A stretch of 64,000 bases of DNA, from the NCBI GenBank assembly GCA_963989385.1, contig OZ022501.1:99966502-100030501 (forward strand). Reading direction: 5' to 3'. Shown here in pieces: positions 20,407 to 32,343 of this stretch. Under the pieces are notes generated by a model. It saw only the letters and a program-made list of their open reading frames with translations, had not been told where the DNA came from and made no database searches. The translations under genes were made by a program, and so were the position numbers. Source of the stretch: Ctena decussata. Lineage: Eukaryota; Mollusca; Bivalvia; Lucinida; Lucinidae. How positions within the stretch are numbered: position 1 is the stretch's first letter; each line of letters starts with the position of its first letter.

Positions 20407-22574
20407 TAAAGATGGCTGTAGCCGCTTTCCCGTCGGTTTTGGGATTCTTTTTCCTTTGGGATCAATTTTGATGGTTTACTTTCAAGTCCCTGGCTAAGCT
20501 TGAAATGTGACAAAGGAAATTATATAACAAGCTTTGTAAAATGTAAAGAGGTCTCGAACTTCTACATAAGATATGCGTATCCACCAAAACCTCAGCAGTA
20601 ACGTTATCGCTGCAGTTGTCTCAACTGTCAAAATTCACTTAGCTTAATTGATGTCTTAAGTTCTTTAACCTTCGGTCTATTTTCTTTTCCGTAAATCTTC
20701 AGAACTTCCTGACAGGAAAACGATTTGTTTGTAAATTTTAGTTTTGTCCTCGGGCTAATTTAATTGGTAACACTTAAGCCCTCCAGATTTATCAATGGCT
20801 GCAGGTCTCGTGGATTTTGTCCCCAAGAATATCCCGATTTATTTTGAAATTCACATCGTCTCGTATAATACATTCACCTTTACAACTAAAGTATGTAATT
20901 GTCCATTGAAACCATTCACTTTTGAAATAGAATTGATTTGAAATACGACCTGTTCTTCGATTTACACCGTCTTCGCTGCTTTATTAATCTTTGACTGTGA
21001 TTCAATAATGTTTGGGTAGCCAAAGATTTGTCCTTGGGGTTGTTTTGAAGATATGCGACAATTCGTGGCCGATTTAACTGATAATCCAACCTGTTTACAA
21101 TCTGACGCAAAGAATTTTGACTTTTCTGGCCGGAAGCCAGAGTAGAATAATCTGTAAGGCTGGTTTCCTGCAGTTACTACTTATTAAATCATAGTTTACC
21201 GAGCGGGACACCCTTAAGTTGTTTGAAAAATACAAAGGATAACAAAAGGTCTATTTGCATCTGTATCGATTTATATTCACAGAAGAAACATCGAAAAATT
21301 ATCTAAAATTGCTTAACAAAGAGCTATAAGAACAATATTTGACCAATATACTTGTATACTATAGTATCTATCTTTGAATGTTGCAAAATAATTTGTAAAC
21401 ACCTCTATAAAAACCGTGTAGAGCTTGATTAATGCTGATAATATGTTAAACGTTTAACCAGTACATATGAAAATAAGGTAGGCTTTGGTTTGGCTTCTTA
21501 CCAACCATATAGGCCGAGTCGTTACAGCTCAGCTGCTTTAAGCAGTTTTACGGAACTCCCTGAGTCTGTGTTGTTACTTCCCTTATAATAAAACATAACC
21601 AACGATTTGCGTGAAAAAAACAACAAGAAGCATCAAATAAGATACCAGTCAGTACTGGTCTAACAATGAAAGTAAGAGTGATTAACGGAAGGAAAATGCG
21701 GCTGACAGTTTGATAGGAAATATTTTACAGTCCTTTGAAAATCTAATCTGATTTGCATTTTAAGTTAAACCAACGATCCAAACTATAATTTCTAAGCAAC
21801 CTTGGAAACTGAATTCTACAGTATAATGTATATTTGACAAAATCCAACTTCTTCCAGAGGGACCTGTCCACCATCTCTATTTTTTTCCAAATTTTTGGGG
21901 TATAGCGACACTGAAGAACTTAGATACAGAAACGCACGTCTATCGCATTAAATTTGGTAATAATACGTTAATATTGAACCTTCCAATGACTTAAATTAGC
22001 TACCATCGTAATTATTTTGCTCGGGGAAGAGATGTCTGCTTGTTTTGTTGTTTGTTATCTTATTCCCTATTTACTAGGAGCACGTGTTAGTTTTATACTC
22101 TTCTCATGGATCTCTTTGAAAGACTGTGATCTGTATTGGTTGTACTTCCTTTTTGTTTTTGTTATTTTTTATAATAGTGATTCTAATTTTCAGCATGCGC
22201 TAAATGATCCAAAAGTACGAATTCCTAATTGCATTCACGAGCCAGATCGGAAAATAAAAGAAAGAGTGCAAGACTAATCGACAGCACTAGAAGAGGCGGG
22301 TTGAGGCCCACTTTATTTTGCGCACAGCACAGAGAGTATTCTAGTCGCCGTCTTGCCGAACTCAAACTCAAACATGCGACATTATGGACGATAATCGAGT
22401 GTCTACAGCCACGCGACCACGGCGTCTGTGTCGAAATTATAAAACTAATAATGATAACGAAAACCTCGTCTTATAAATCAGTATAGTTATAACTTGAACA
22501 ATAACTTCTGGTATAATATTATATCAGAATACGACTGTAGCAGGTTCAGTAATCTTCAAAGAGGGCAAAAAATT
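20407..22574. other. upstream flank and intergenic DNA
   Basis: The first ~75 bp are open in frame with the 148-aa CDS (upstream TAA near 20480). Near 21885-21950 a diverged fragment of a dispersed repeat appears (tagcgacactgaagaac, then agaaacgcacgtct), with relatives at 26400, 32490, 38960, 39330, 57400 and 58420. Nothing else recognised. Confidence 0.4.
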
Positions 22575-22765
22575 TAACGCGCTAAGAGAAAAAGAGTCGG
22601 CAAACTCCCAAAACCTCAGACCAGCCTGTGCGTCCACGCAGTCGGATCAGAAGTTTTACTCTTCGTATGATCTGTCGACAGCTAATGTAAAAGGCGATCA
22701 GAACAGCGACGACACAGATCAGCAATTCATTTAGTTCTGATCACCCTTGACATTAGCTGTCGCAT
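22575..22765. mobile_element. foldback element distantly related to FB1
   Basis: Arms 22676-22704 and 22734-22762 pair at 26 of 29 positions (gacagctaatgt against acattagctgtc) around a 29-nt loop. To the left, ctcagaccagcctgtgcgtc and gcagtcggatcaga echo the FB1 arms, so this may be a diverged or compound member of that family. Confidence 0.6.
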
Positions 22766-24287
22766 GGCTTTGTTTCTTTGTACTAACAAAACCTATTCTG
22801 AAGTGGTAGCGTGTTCTCACAGATAAATATGCTCTTAAGTCAAGGTGTCGAATACTATACATTAAAGTTATCGGTAATAGGTCACGAGAAATATATGAGA
22901 TATATTAGATTTTGAGTTCAGTAAAGTTAAAACTGTTAAATCATAACTAGAGGGCGCAGGTGTTGCCTCAACTTCATAAGGTATTCTTTACACTCTCTAA
23001 CCGAATACTCCTAGTAAGCGTGGGGGTTAAGCATGACTTCTTACAAACAATTGGAATTAAATGGTCCTTTAAAGATCAATGGATTTTCAGTGTGAAACCT
23101 TGAAAACCAATCCTTCTTGTCTGTCTGCGATATGAAGAGGAATGCCATTATTTTGTTTATAAAAATCATGGCTAAAGTATGCATGCTTACAAATGCACCG
23201 GAATATTACCAAGCGCAACAATAACAACAAAAATAACAACAAAACAACAAATTATAAAGTGAAAGCAGCCTGATGATATGTCTATAGTCCGGCCCTCCGT
23301 GTTTCAACTGATCGTTTGCTGCCTGTGAGCTTTCATATGCGTTTTATAGCATGGATCAAACATGGTTTTTCATGCCTTAACATTTGGCAAGACCCGAGGG
23401 AGCTTTTTTCAACTGGCAAAAGCTCATGCATAAATTCAACCTTAATGCTACAAGAATACAAGTGTTTAGGCTCTATTTTTCGGCCGCTTTGTCTTTACCT
23501 AGCAGGTACCTACGCGCACTACTTGTTTCTATCCAAATCCCCGTTTCAGGCCTGGTCAGCTATCGTGAGTTTATAAGCCTTTAATAGCAGTTTACAAGTC
23601 AAAATCAAGTTCACAAAATTTTTCACTAGATGTCGTCTGCACTCCCTTTGTCACTATATCAAAATTAGTATAACTCTTGTAAAAGTCTTTTATCGATACC
23701 CGCAATTGCAAGCTAGCCGCTTTTTTCTATAGTATCATATGAAAAGCCGCAAAGCCGAGCATCAAAAGCGCGTGAATCTCCTTTTTAATACATGGCTTTT
23801 TGCCGATTATTGTACGGCTGCTAATAGCGTGCGGCATTACTTTCATTTCTGGGCAATAAACATTGATCCTAGCCTGATTTATATATGTGTTTTTCTGTTG
23901 ATACAATGACTGAATTAGAGATCGCTATGTATGCCGAATAATTATATATGTTAGGAACAGCATGGTGCCTAGGGCACAGTGTAATATCTAACCCCCCTGC
24001 CCCCGTGTAGTATTTTTCTCACTCACCGCTGCACGGAGAATGCTCTGTTTTTCGATTTTTGTATAGTTTTGTGCTAGAAGTAGATGAGATGGCTGAGGTC
24101 AGCAACCGAAACAGCCTGCTATGAAGAGCCTCTTCTGGTAACTCATGGTTTGTTAACTACGATTCCCATGTTTTTGCTCTGTCTAGCACTGTGACAACTG
24201 CACGAGAAAGTTTGTCTCTGTGCTGGCCGTCTACCGTTTTATGGTTTCGCAAGTGTTATACTATTCTTGGTGCCAGAGGAGGACGGC
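22766..24287. other. intergenic DNA, nothing recognised
   Basis: An AAC/AAT-rich stretch at about 23215-23252 is low complexity. No exon, RNA gene or repeat family recognised. Confidence 0.4.
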
Positions 24288-24781
24288 GATCTTTGATTGT
24301 GGCACTTCCTGGAGATCTTTGATTGTGGCACTTCCTGGAGATCTTTGATTGTGGCACTTCCTGGAGATCTTTGATTGTGGCACTTCCTGGAGATCTTTGA
24401 TTGTTGCACTCCCTGTAGATCTTTGATTGTGGCACTCCCTGGAGATATTTGATTGTGACACTCCCTGAAGATCTTTGACTGTGGCACTTCCTGGAGATCT
24501 TTGATTGTTGCACTCCCTGGAGATCTTTGATTGTGGCGCTCCCTGGAGATCTTTGATTGTGGCACTCCCTAGAGATCTTTGATTGTTGCACTCCCTGGAG
24601 ATCTTTGATGGTGGCACTCCCTGGAGATCTTTGATTGTGGCACTCCCTGGAGATCTTTGATTGTGGCACTCCCTGGAGATCTTTGATTGTGGCACTCCCT
24701 GGAGATCTTTGATTGTGGCACTCCCTGGAGATCTTTGATTGTTGCACTCTCTACAGATCTTTGATTGTTGCACTCTCTACA
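24288..24781. repeat. 26-bp minisatellite, 19 exact-length units
   Basis: Nineteen head-to-tail units of gatctttgattgtggcac plus ttcctgga or a close variant (ccctgga, cctgtag, ctctaca), each exactly 26 bp. Three units make 78 bp, or 26 codons, so all three minus-strand frames can stay open and 108-170-codon frames appear. They share one repeating peptide in rotated phase (e.g. ATIKDLQGVPQSKISRECHN) and are not credible genes. Confidence 0.93.
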
Positions 24782-25679
24782 GATATTTTATTCGCTTTAT
24801 TACTGATCGTAGTCCAACTAATTGTTTCATTCGCTCCAGATTGTCATTGAGTCCTGAAGTTTTTAGAAATATATTTGATGTTTCAGTGATGCGTTAGTCG
24901 ACCTCAAGCCGACTGTTTACGTACTTGTTATCTGACACTGCATCAGAATTAATAAGGACGAATTGATTTCGACCAGTTTTAAGGTGCATGGCTATACCTT
25001 CATGTTTTCCCGCCATTTTTCAAAGGGGATAAATTTCATAGCTTCCTATTTGTTTCCCTGGATGAGAATGACCTTCCAGAACGTGATGTACTCTTACAAA
25101 ATATTTGCTCACACTTTCCGGGAGAGCAATTCTCGCTTTCGTGCATTGATCCTGTTGAGAAGAGAGGCAAAAATGAAAATGACCAAATGTACATATTTAC
25201 CTTGACGAGGCTGTTCTTTTTCAAGTCCTCCAGTTTTCTCGTCATTCGGCTTTATGAGGAGAGGTACGACTTCAATCTTCTCCCAGTTAACTTTCCATGT
25301 TTAAGTGGCAATATTTTTCGGTACCTGCGTGTGAAGTTTGTGATGGACGATATCCTAAGCTCCTATGAGCTTGAAGTAAAATTACATATACTCACCAGAA
25401 AACGAGGATGAAGCCAAACTGAAGACTCCGTGCAACCCGAAGCCAGAGCAAAAGCCAGTAGTCGGACTACGATGTGCCAGTACAAAGACATTGGTGGTTA
25501 CGCTTCAACTTTTTGTATTAGATTCTTTCTTTTATAGATTAAGGAGGGTGTCTTCTTTTCTTCTGAGGCCGAACTCTTCGTCGGACAATTGAAGAGGGAA
25601 GCGAAGCCGTCTGCTGTGATAAGTTTACCAACATGCATGCTTTTTTATTTCACAATGTCAGTAGGTAATTTTAATTTTT
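24782..25679. other. intergenic DNA with a dispersed repeat
   Basis: At about 24980-25180 it carries a diverged copy of the repeat seen at 18000-18180 (ccttcatgttttcccgccat, then gagaagagaggca). The small open frames here fall inside or beside it and have no domains. Confidence 0.4.
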
Positions 25680-25795
25680 AGCTCGCCTGTACGAAAATAC
25701 AGAGAGCTATTGTTGTCACGTTGACGTTGGCGTCACACTTTAAAGTTTTACGTTAAAGTTTTTTTATTTGGTGGGCTAGACACTGCAGGCGAGCT
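25680..25795. mobile_element. short element with agctcgcct inverted ends
   Basis: Left agctcgcct (25680-25688) and right aggcgagct (25787-25795) are exact complements. The interior contains aaagttttacgttaaag, a phrase echoed in the tandem-core element near 33700. Likely a very short derivative of a family of non-autonomous elements. Confidence 0.5.
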
Positions 25796-27089
25796 ATCCT
25801 GTACGGGGACAGGTCTTGTTTTACATTGGTTTAAACAATATTTTATTAATCAAAATTTCAACTAAGGTACAGAAGCAATAGATCAGGATTTGGTCGAAAG
25901 CCCAAGGCTTGTGAGGACCATCTCCTGCTAGCAATTAAATACTAAACAAAGGTTGAATGTACAAATTAACATAGACTCCAAATAGACACTTGTTTTACAT
26001 TGAATTTTATCTTTCGTAATTGTTCCTAAAAATCAAGTTTAGCAGTAATCTTTCTGCACATGTTCACTAAGTCCCAGTAAAATTCAGGTTCCGATATGCC
26101 TTGTTGAAGAGGAGTACTCAAGCAAACGTTATATTTAGACATCAGTTCTGAATGTCGGCGACAGAACGTTGAAAGTGATTAACATGTATTGTTTCCGCAT
26201 CAAGTCTCTGTGTGAAACGAACTTATGATTGTTACAGTCCTTAAACTATTCGTAGTTTTTTCGACAAAGTGTATAATATTTGACAATTATTTCAATGCTT
26301 TAAACATACTCACATACGTCCTGAAATTCAGAAACAAGTGAGGAAAACATGAATGAGTAGATGTAACTTTACAAAATCTAGTACGACAAATGTTCATTTC
26401 TGCGTTGAACTTCTTCAGTGTCGCTAAACCCCAAAAGTTTGAAACAAAAAGAGATCGGAGGTCATGGCTCGCAACGGACACCGATCTCCGAGCAGCCATA
26501 CTTACTGACGCCATCCACGAGACATGGCAGTTACAGACGTCAGGCTAGAAACGCAGACAGTCAGTTTTATATACTGCAAATACTTTGGATGTGACATCAC
26601 TGACCGAATTTATTCCGTCTTTCATTTCAATGATTGTATCAATTTGGCACCGTAACTATATTATGTTCAATAGCGGTTAGAACAATGGACTTTAACAAAG
26701 CTATCGTTAGATTTATCTTTTTATGCTCGTATGTTAGTCACATTGTTTAAAATGTCTTGCAGTTTGTCTTATGCAGCATATAGAGCTGGAACTTAGTGCA
26801 AACGAATTAAAGTTATGACACACAAGTGATTTGGCTGAAGATTCTGCAAAATATTAGCTTTGCTCCTGCTATTTTAAGCCAAAGTAGATGAGAAGCCATG
26901 GATCAGGAATCGACACAATTACTTACCACAGCCTGCCCTAAAGGTAAATATGAACATGGCACATCCAGCAAAACAAGCCACAGGATAAGGTCAGAAGTCA
27001 ACTTTTTCCTAACAGATGGCCACTTCGCTACTGAAATAATGTCCGAAAATGACAAACACCAGTAAATTACGACAAACAATGACAATAAT
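25796..27089. other. intergenic DNA with a dispersed repeat fragment
   Basis: At about 26385-26480 a minus-strand copy of the gatactgaagaag-type repeat occurs (complement includes gttgaacttcttcagtgtcg). The small frame at 26287-26514 overlaps it. No exon recognised. Confidence 0.4.
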
Positions 27090-27775
27090 AGAAATTTAAA
27101 GAGTAACTACACTTCAGGAACTGACTGAATCAGATCCCAAACCCTATCCCCAATATCAAAGGGAAATATTGACAAAGACATCCCAACAAACAATAAATTA
27201 CAAGTGATAAGCCGAGTCAAAAGCTCTTTCCCAAATAGGTGGCAACTCAGCTATCTTTACTGAACTAAATAATTTAGAGTAACAGAACGGTTACAACAGA
27301 CTATGCAAATTATATGAAAAACATTTAACAACTATTTTTTACCTATTTTCTATTTTTATCACAGAAGGGTTATAATGATAACATAATAATTTAAACAACA
27401 CCGAACATAAAACAAATGCAAACCGCAACGAAAGTACCGCCTTGGGACGGTCAGTAATAAATACTGAGGGTTAAACCAGTTTTACTGGGCCCAAACCTTC
27501 ACCCTCACCCTCCACCGCGGTGCACACAATTAGTTAGTAGTTCGGTTCGTATGGAGATCCCCTAACTCATCAGAGAGTCATCATGGGCAACAATTAAAAT
27601 CAAGAAAAGACCGTGATGAAGCAATGATGAGGACTCGACAGCCAAAACGTGTTGAGACACCTGGAGATCCCTGGGGCGTCAGCAACACCACTGAAACACT
27701 GGAGCGAAAGAAGACCACCAGTTGAACCCCGGTGGGCCAAGAAACAGAAAAAAATCCGGCCCCAACCAACTAATA
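27090..27775 (-). mobile_element. LINE family L-B, 3' portion, minus strand
   Basis: Matches, in reverse, the segment at 29350-29930: shared marks include aaggcggtact, gggcccagtaaaac and a ctttcccaaa block. The coding part is too decayed to name. A small frame reading QLVVFFRSSVSVVLL on the minus strand has its counterpart, QLIVFFRSGISVVLS, at 29305-29350 on the plus strand, showing the shared origin. Confidence 0.65.
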
Positions 27776-28029
27776 TATAGCTTTATGTAGAGAAAACTGT
27801 CGCAGATCCTTTACCCTTTGTTAGATCAGTAATGAGATACTTGAGGCAAAATCTGATTTACGATTTACGTGGCCTCAATTTTCACCCTGGTGTCTGCTCA
27901 CAAACAGGCAAGTTACAAACGTTTTAGTTCCGTATTAAGTTTGGATGTAAAGTCACAGTGAGCTCTGATCGCAGCGCCCTGCAAACATCGATCAATATTG
28001 CAGCAAATTACAGTACACAACTTACTTCA

Positions 28030-29930
28030 GCCAGCTTAAAGTGTTGCCCTCAATATGCTTACGGGCACAGTTAAGGCCAGTGGAGAGACTGTGTATGAAT
28101 GGACCCTGAATGGTGAGCCAATGCCAAACGTCACAGAAGCTATGCATATGGGTATACTGAGATCTGTCTACAGAGAATTCTATCAGGGTGGATGATCATG
28201 TGCTTTCTTGCGTCATTGTCTTACGTCATTCTAAACAAGGAAACCCCGGAAATTCTTCACGTTTTAGTTAATAAATTTATTGTTTCTGTATACATTCTGT
28301 CAAAATGCAGCGCAGTGAATAAATAGTCATGAGTACTTTCAGACGATATTCACGATTTTATCGTTAGTTTTATAGGTTTTGTATTTAATCGCCCCCCAAC
28401 AACCGAAACCGAAAGTAGATTGAGGCACATGAATATGTTGTTGCTCCAAAACCGGGGGAGGTTTTTACGTGAAAACAAGTAAACTCTCAGTAAAAACAAA
28501 AACACCAGTCAAAAGTACTTACAAGCACGCATTCAGTGCGCTTTGTTTTATAAGACTGCATTTTGGCAACAAAGTAGTTAACTTGAAAAATCTAACCCCG
28601 AAGCAACTGTAGAATTTCCAGTATAACCCACGTGATGATCTACCCTGTGTACGGTGGCACAAAAATCACCAAAGCGGAGTTCTCTTTAATGTCTTCTGGA
28701 CTACATGGGGAAATGGCCTCAATCCAGATACATCTATACTTTGATGCAGACGTATGTTATCCCAGTCCTAGTTTATGGAGGTTGTACTCTCAGAACAGAA
28801 ACTCTTAGATACGTTAGAAGAGTTTTCCTGAAATTAATACTCTCGTTACCAGTAAATACTGCTGATCCTATATGGACATTCTTACGGGTACACTTCCAGT
28901 GGAAGCTGTTGTGCATAAACGAGTTTTGACCTTCCTTGGGAATGTTTGTCGGCTACCACCTTCTTCCATTGAACATCAGCTAGCATACTTTACCTGTCGG
29001 GTTGACCTGATTCTGGTTAAGTGAGGCTCGATTAACTTGAAGCATGTACTTGCCAGTCCCAGCTTAAGTTAAGTACGTATACGAGGAACGTCTCTGACAT
29101 TTTCCATTTAGTTACGGGATGCCTCTCACCACTCTTGAAATCGTTTACGTTCAAAAAGTTCAAACTGGACTACAACACTGCACTAGCCTTTATTCTATTT
29201 TCCCAATGACCACTGACATGGGTGTTCACTATACTTTTCCGTTTGAGTTTACAAGGGGGATCGTCCAGCAAACTAAAGCGATCTTGCAGATCATTATTCG
29301 GGGCTCAACTGATAGTTTTCTTTCGCTCCGGTATTTCAGTGGTGTTGTCTGACTTCCCAGGGGTCTCCTGGTGTCGCAATACGTTCTTTCGTCATCTATG
29401 ATTCATCATAGGTCTTATCCGTGATTTGTTTGTTTCCAGTGATGATTCATTGATGAGTTAGGAAACCTTCATGCGGACCAAACAGCTAATTTTATGTTTC
29501 AAACCACTGCAGAACCTGAGGGCGAGGATTGGGCCCAGTAAAACATGTTTAAGCCCCCCAGTAATCTTTTGCTGACCGTTCCAAGGCGGTACTTCTGTTG
29601 CGGTTCCTTGATGTTATATTGTGCTGTGTCCGCTTGACTATGGTCTCTGGCGGTTTGGTCACCCGTATTGCTGCCCAATCTGCCTTCTGTTTTGTTTGGT
29701 TTTGCAACTACAATAAAAAAAAGTAAAAATAGATGCTGATGCTGTTATTGGTGTAGCTGGATGATCATCTGTTTGGGAAAGAAGTGTGTGCTTCTTTCCC
29801 TATTGGTTTTGAGGGCGGAATGTGGGATGTAATTGTATCGATTTCTGATCATTGCCCATCTTTTTACTTTAAAGAAGATTTCTTTAACCGCAACGAACCA
29901 GCTTTGGCTTCCATATGACTTAATACTCAA
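28030..29930 (+). mobile_element. LINE family L-B relic, RT C-terminal part and 3' region
   Basis: Around 28060-28180 a frame reads ETVYEWTLNGEPMPNVTEA then MHMGILRSVY. It resumes near 28665 with KAEFSLMSSGLHGENG (allowing small shifts), then MQTYVIPVLVYGG and LILSLPVNTADP, then LPVEAVVHKRVLTFLGNVCR-like sequence near 28885. These are characteristic of the C-terminal part of some CR1/L2-like reverse transcriptases; the clade is inference. The frame is interrupted by ~475 bp at 28195-28665 and by stops and shifts. Downstream 29500-29930 is the 3' region shared with 27090, 34880, 47440 and 63450. Confidence 0.75.
28194..28664. mobile_element. insertion within the LINE relic, possible MITE
   Basis: The LINE reading is broken here by unrelated AT-rich sequence. 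The left edge (cagggtggatgatcatgtg) and the complement of the right edge (cagggtagatcatcacgtgg) are similar, suggesting ~20-bp terminal inverted repeats. I could not identify a target duplication. Confidence 0.4.
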
Positions 29931-30754
29931 TGATTACTTTGTCATCTTGAAGATGAAATTGTTAGTATTTTCTTCTTAAATGTTCCGCTTTGGCTGGCGA
30001 TAGAAATCTTATTATCGACAGTAGTGTTTCTATCTGTGCTGGTGTATTCCCGCTTACTAACAACTCTGATAGCTGCCTCTTCAGCTTATACTAGACCCTA
30101 GTGATTTTTTACATGAGATACAAACTGTTGTCATTGGTTTCGAGTGGCCAGAGATAAAAAAACAATAAAAAAAATTAAGGGAAAAAAACAGGTGCTGAAA
30201 TAGTCTGTGCCTGACATAAGCGGGTTTTATTCTGAACATTTTTATATAGAGTTTAAAAAGTGTAAATAGAGAACTGTTTAAAGTGTAAAAAAAAAGTGGT
30301 GGTGGATTAAACCAATTTTAAATCACCTGGAGATGTGCCGAGACAGGCAGAATTTCTACACAACAACAACAACAGTGGCGTCGATAACATTTTTTAAAAA
30401 TAAACTTTACCGAGTTCTATACCGGTTGCCTCTTTTTGAGGGTTTCGCTGTTAATCCCTTATTACGAGTGTCAAAGTGAGCGACATGACTAGAAAGCTAG
30501 CGAATCGCATTAGCTGAGACACATAAACCCCGTAAGATGTAGTTCAACGAATACCTACTTATAAACATAGAACAATTACAGTATCATTACAAAATCATTA
30601 TCTTTATTATACATGTACATTTTTGAAGGAATAACAAGATCTGAAATAGTAAAATGTAAATAAGAATGGGACCTTGGCCTCAATTTATCTGATGTTTAAA
30701 TGAAATAGAAAAGAGGCCTTAGTATCAAAAGAATTTGATTCTTTTAGCTAAAAC
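29931..30754. other. intergenic DNA, nothing recognised
   Basis: AT-rich, with a short (AAC)n run near 30362. No exon recognised. Confidence 0.4.
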
Positions 30755-31080
30755 TCTAGTTGAACTACGATGGGCGCGGCTAACACATCTTATCAGACAC
30801 CGAGCCATTGATAAATATCTAGATCTGTGTCATCGTTGAGTCCGAGAACTGACCAATAGTCGTGCAATTCAAGAGATAAGCAAAGCTGACCTCGATGACT
30901 TGATTAAATTTAGGCATGTACATTGAGATGTTATGGTATTGTTTGGCAAATGCTGCAGACACTGACGGTCAAAGTTAAACCATTAGTTGAACTACGATAA
31001 TCCCAGCCAAATCCTAAGCAGACACCGAGCCACTGATAAAATGTTCAGATCGAGGTCATCGTTTAGTTCAGAGAATAGTG
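30755..31080. repeat. direct duplication, ~100-bp copies ~227 bp apart
   Basis: Both copies (about 30757-30855 and 30984-31075) carry agttgaactacgat, cagacaccgagcca, ctgataaa and gtcatcgtt. They have diverged with small indels, so the duplication is old. Confidence 0.65.
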
Positions 31081-32288
31081 ATATGCCCCGATACGGGGCA
31101 TGTCATTGAATGGGCCGGCATAAGCTTAGCATCATCTCAGTGGAGGGTGAGAGCCAAGTGAACTTATCGAAGATGCTACTTCCGTGAAAGGAAACGTAAC
31201 AAGTAACTAGTTATCGAAAATTAATTTTTTGGATAATTGCATGTCTTTCTGTCTGTCTGTGCCTGACTGTTTGTCTGGTATAAAGGCAAAATATTAAGCT
31301 GGGCGTAGATAATGATGACACTTTACACTTGTTGCGTGATACTTATATATCAACACTCCCCTATTGATCCTAACATGATACATTTGATAATAGTGTTTCG
31401 GTATATTAGATATTACGCAGATATTCAACTCGTCAACATATACCTTTGGGTAGACAATCATTTAAATATATATGAACTAATTGAACTTATATTAAGGGTC
31501 CAATAGCTTTAATACAAAAGAAATTGGCAACGTCATGAGACAACCTGTAGTACATGTAATAAAGTTTACTCGAACTTAGCATGTTTTAAAACCAGCCGGC
31601 GCAGTTTCGAAGAATGGACTTAGCAATTTGATCAATAATTGTCTGAGCCTTATAGATTTTAAACCGTGTAAATATACATATTCTGACCAGAATGTACATG
31701 TTTGGTCTAGGCATGACCATTTTTATATAAGGGCGTGATTCAAATTATTTCACACTCGTGCTTAGTAGTACCTTAGTCCGGATTTAAAACAAATGTTAGT
31801 CCGGAATTCGCTGGTTTTATAAACAATATTGAGTGGTGAGTGTCAGTGTTGATCACGGATGAGCAAACCTAGAGTATTTGTTTTGCTATGTTCTTATCTA
31901 AAGTATCTCATACAAATGAGTTGCGAAGATGTTATTGGTACCCTGGAAAATCTGCCTATATACCCTGTCACTATATTCGGCTTAACATCTCTTCCGGCTT
32001 TATATCGGTACGATGTTATTAAATGCAGGTGACATACAATCTTATCGATGTTTCGTGTTTTTCAATTAAGTTAATATAAATTTTCTTTGTGAAATGAGGA
32101 AATAAAATTACATACAATCGAAACTTGATTTGAAAGGTAGCCAAAGTCTAATCTAGAAGAGATTATGGACTTAGTTGTAGGACCTACGTATGAAATTGAA
32201 CTGTTTATGTTAATCAATTTCCGACGCAAAATTATTTTGGCATTTAGCCACACTGACCGTATTGCATCATCATATACAAACCATTCAC
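31081..32288. other. intergenic DNA downstream (minus sense) of a putative first exon
   Basis: If the signal-peptide exon at 32289-32343 is real, its later exons should lie here or below on the minus strand. I could not identify them. A small palindrome, atgccccgatacggggcat, is at 31083-31101. Confidence 0.35.
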
Positions 32289-32343
32289 CTGAGAGATAGA
32301 AGAGAAGTATCAAGATGAGGCTCAAAGCTACCCCTAGACCCAT
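32289..32343 (-). CDS. putative first coding exon: signal peptide
   Basis: Read on the minus strand, the frame starts MGLGVALSLILILLFYLS: a short N-region, then about 15 hydrophobic residues, as in a secretory signal. The start is in a good context (A at -3, G at +4). Directly after the serine codon the sequence is CTCTCAG|GTGAATGG, close to the animal splice-donor consensus, which would give a phase-1 intron as is common after signal-peptide exons of secreted proteins. Unspliced, the frame continues to 90 codons with nondescript sequence. No second exon was identified. It could be chance, since hydrophobic runs are frequent in AT-rich DNA. Confidence 0.3.

Noticed and set aside
24239..24773. 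Three overlapping minus-strand frames of 108-170 codons
   Set aside because: They are the same peptide rotated through three frames of a 26-bp minisatellite.
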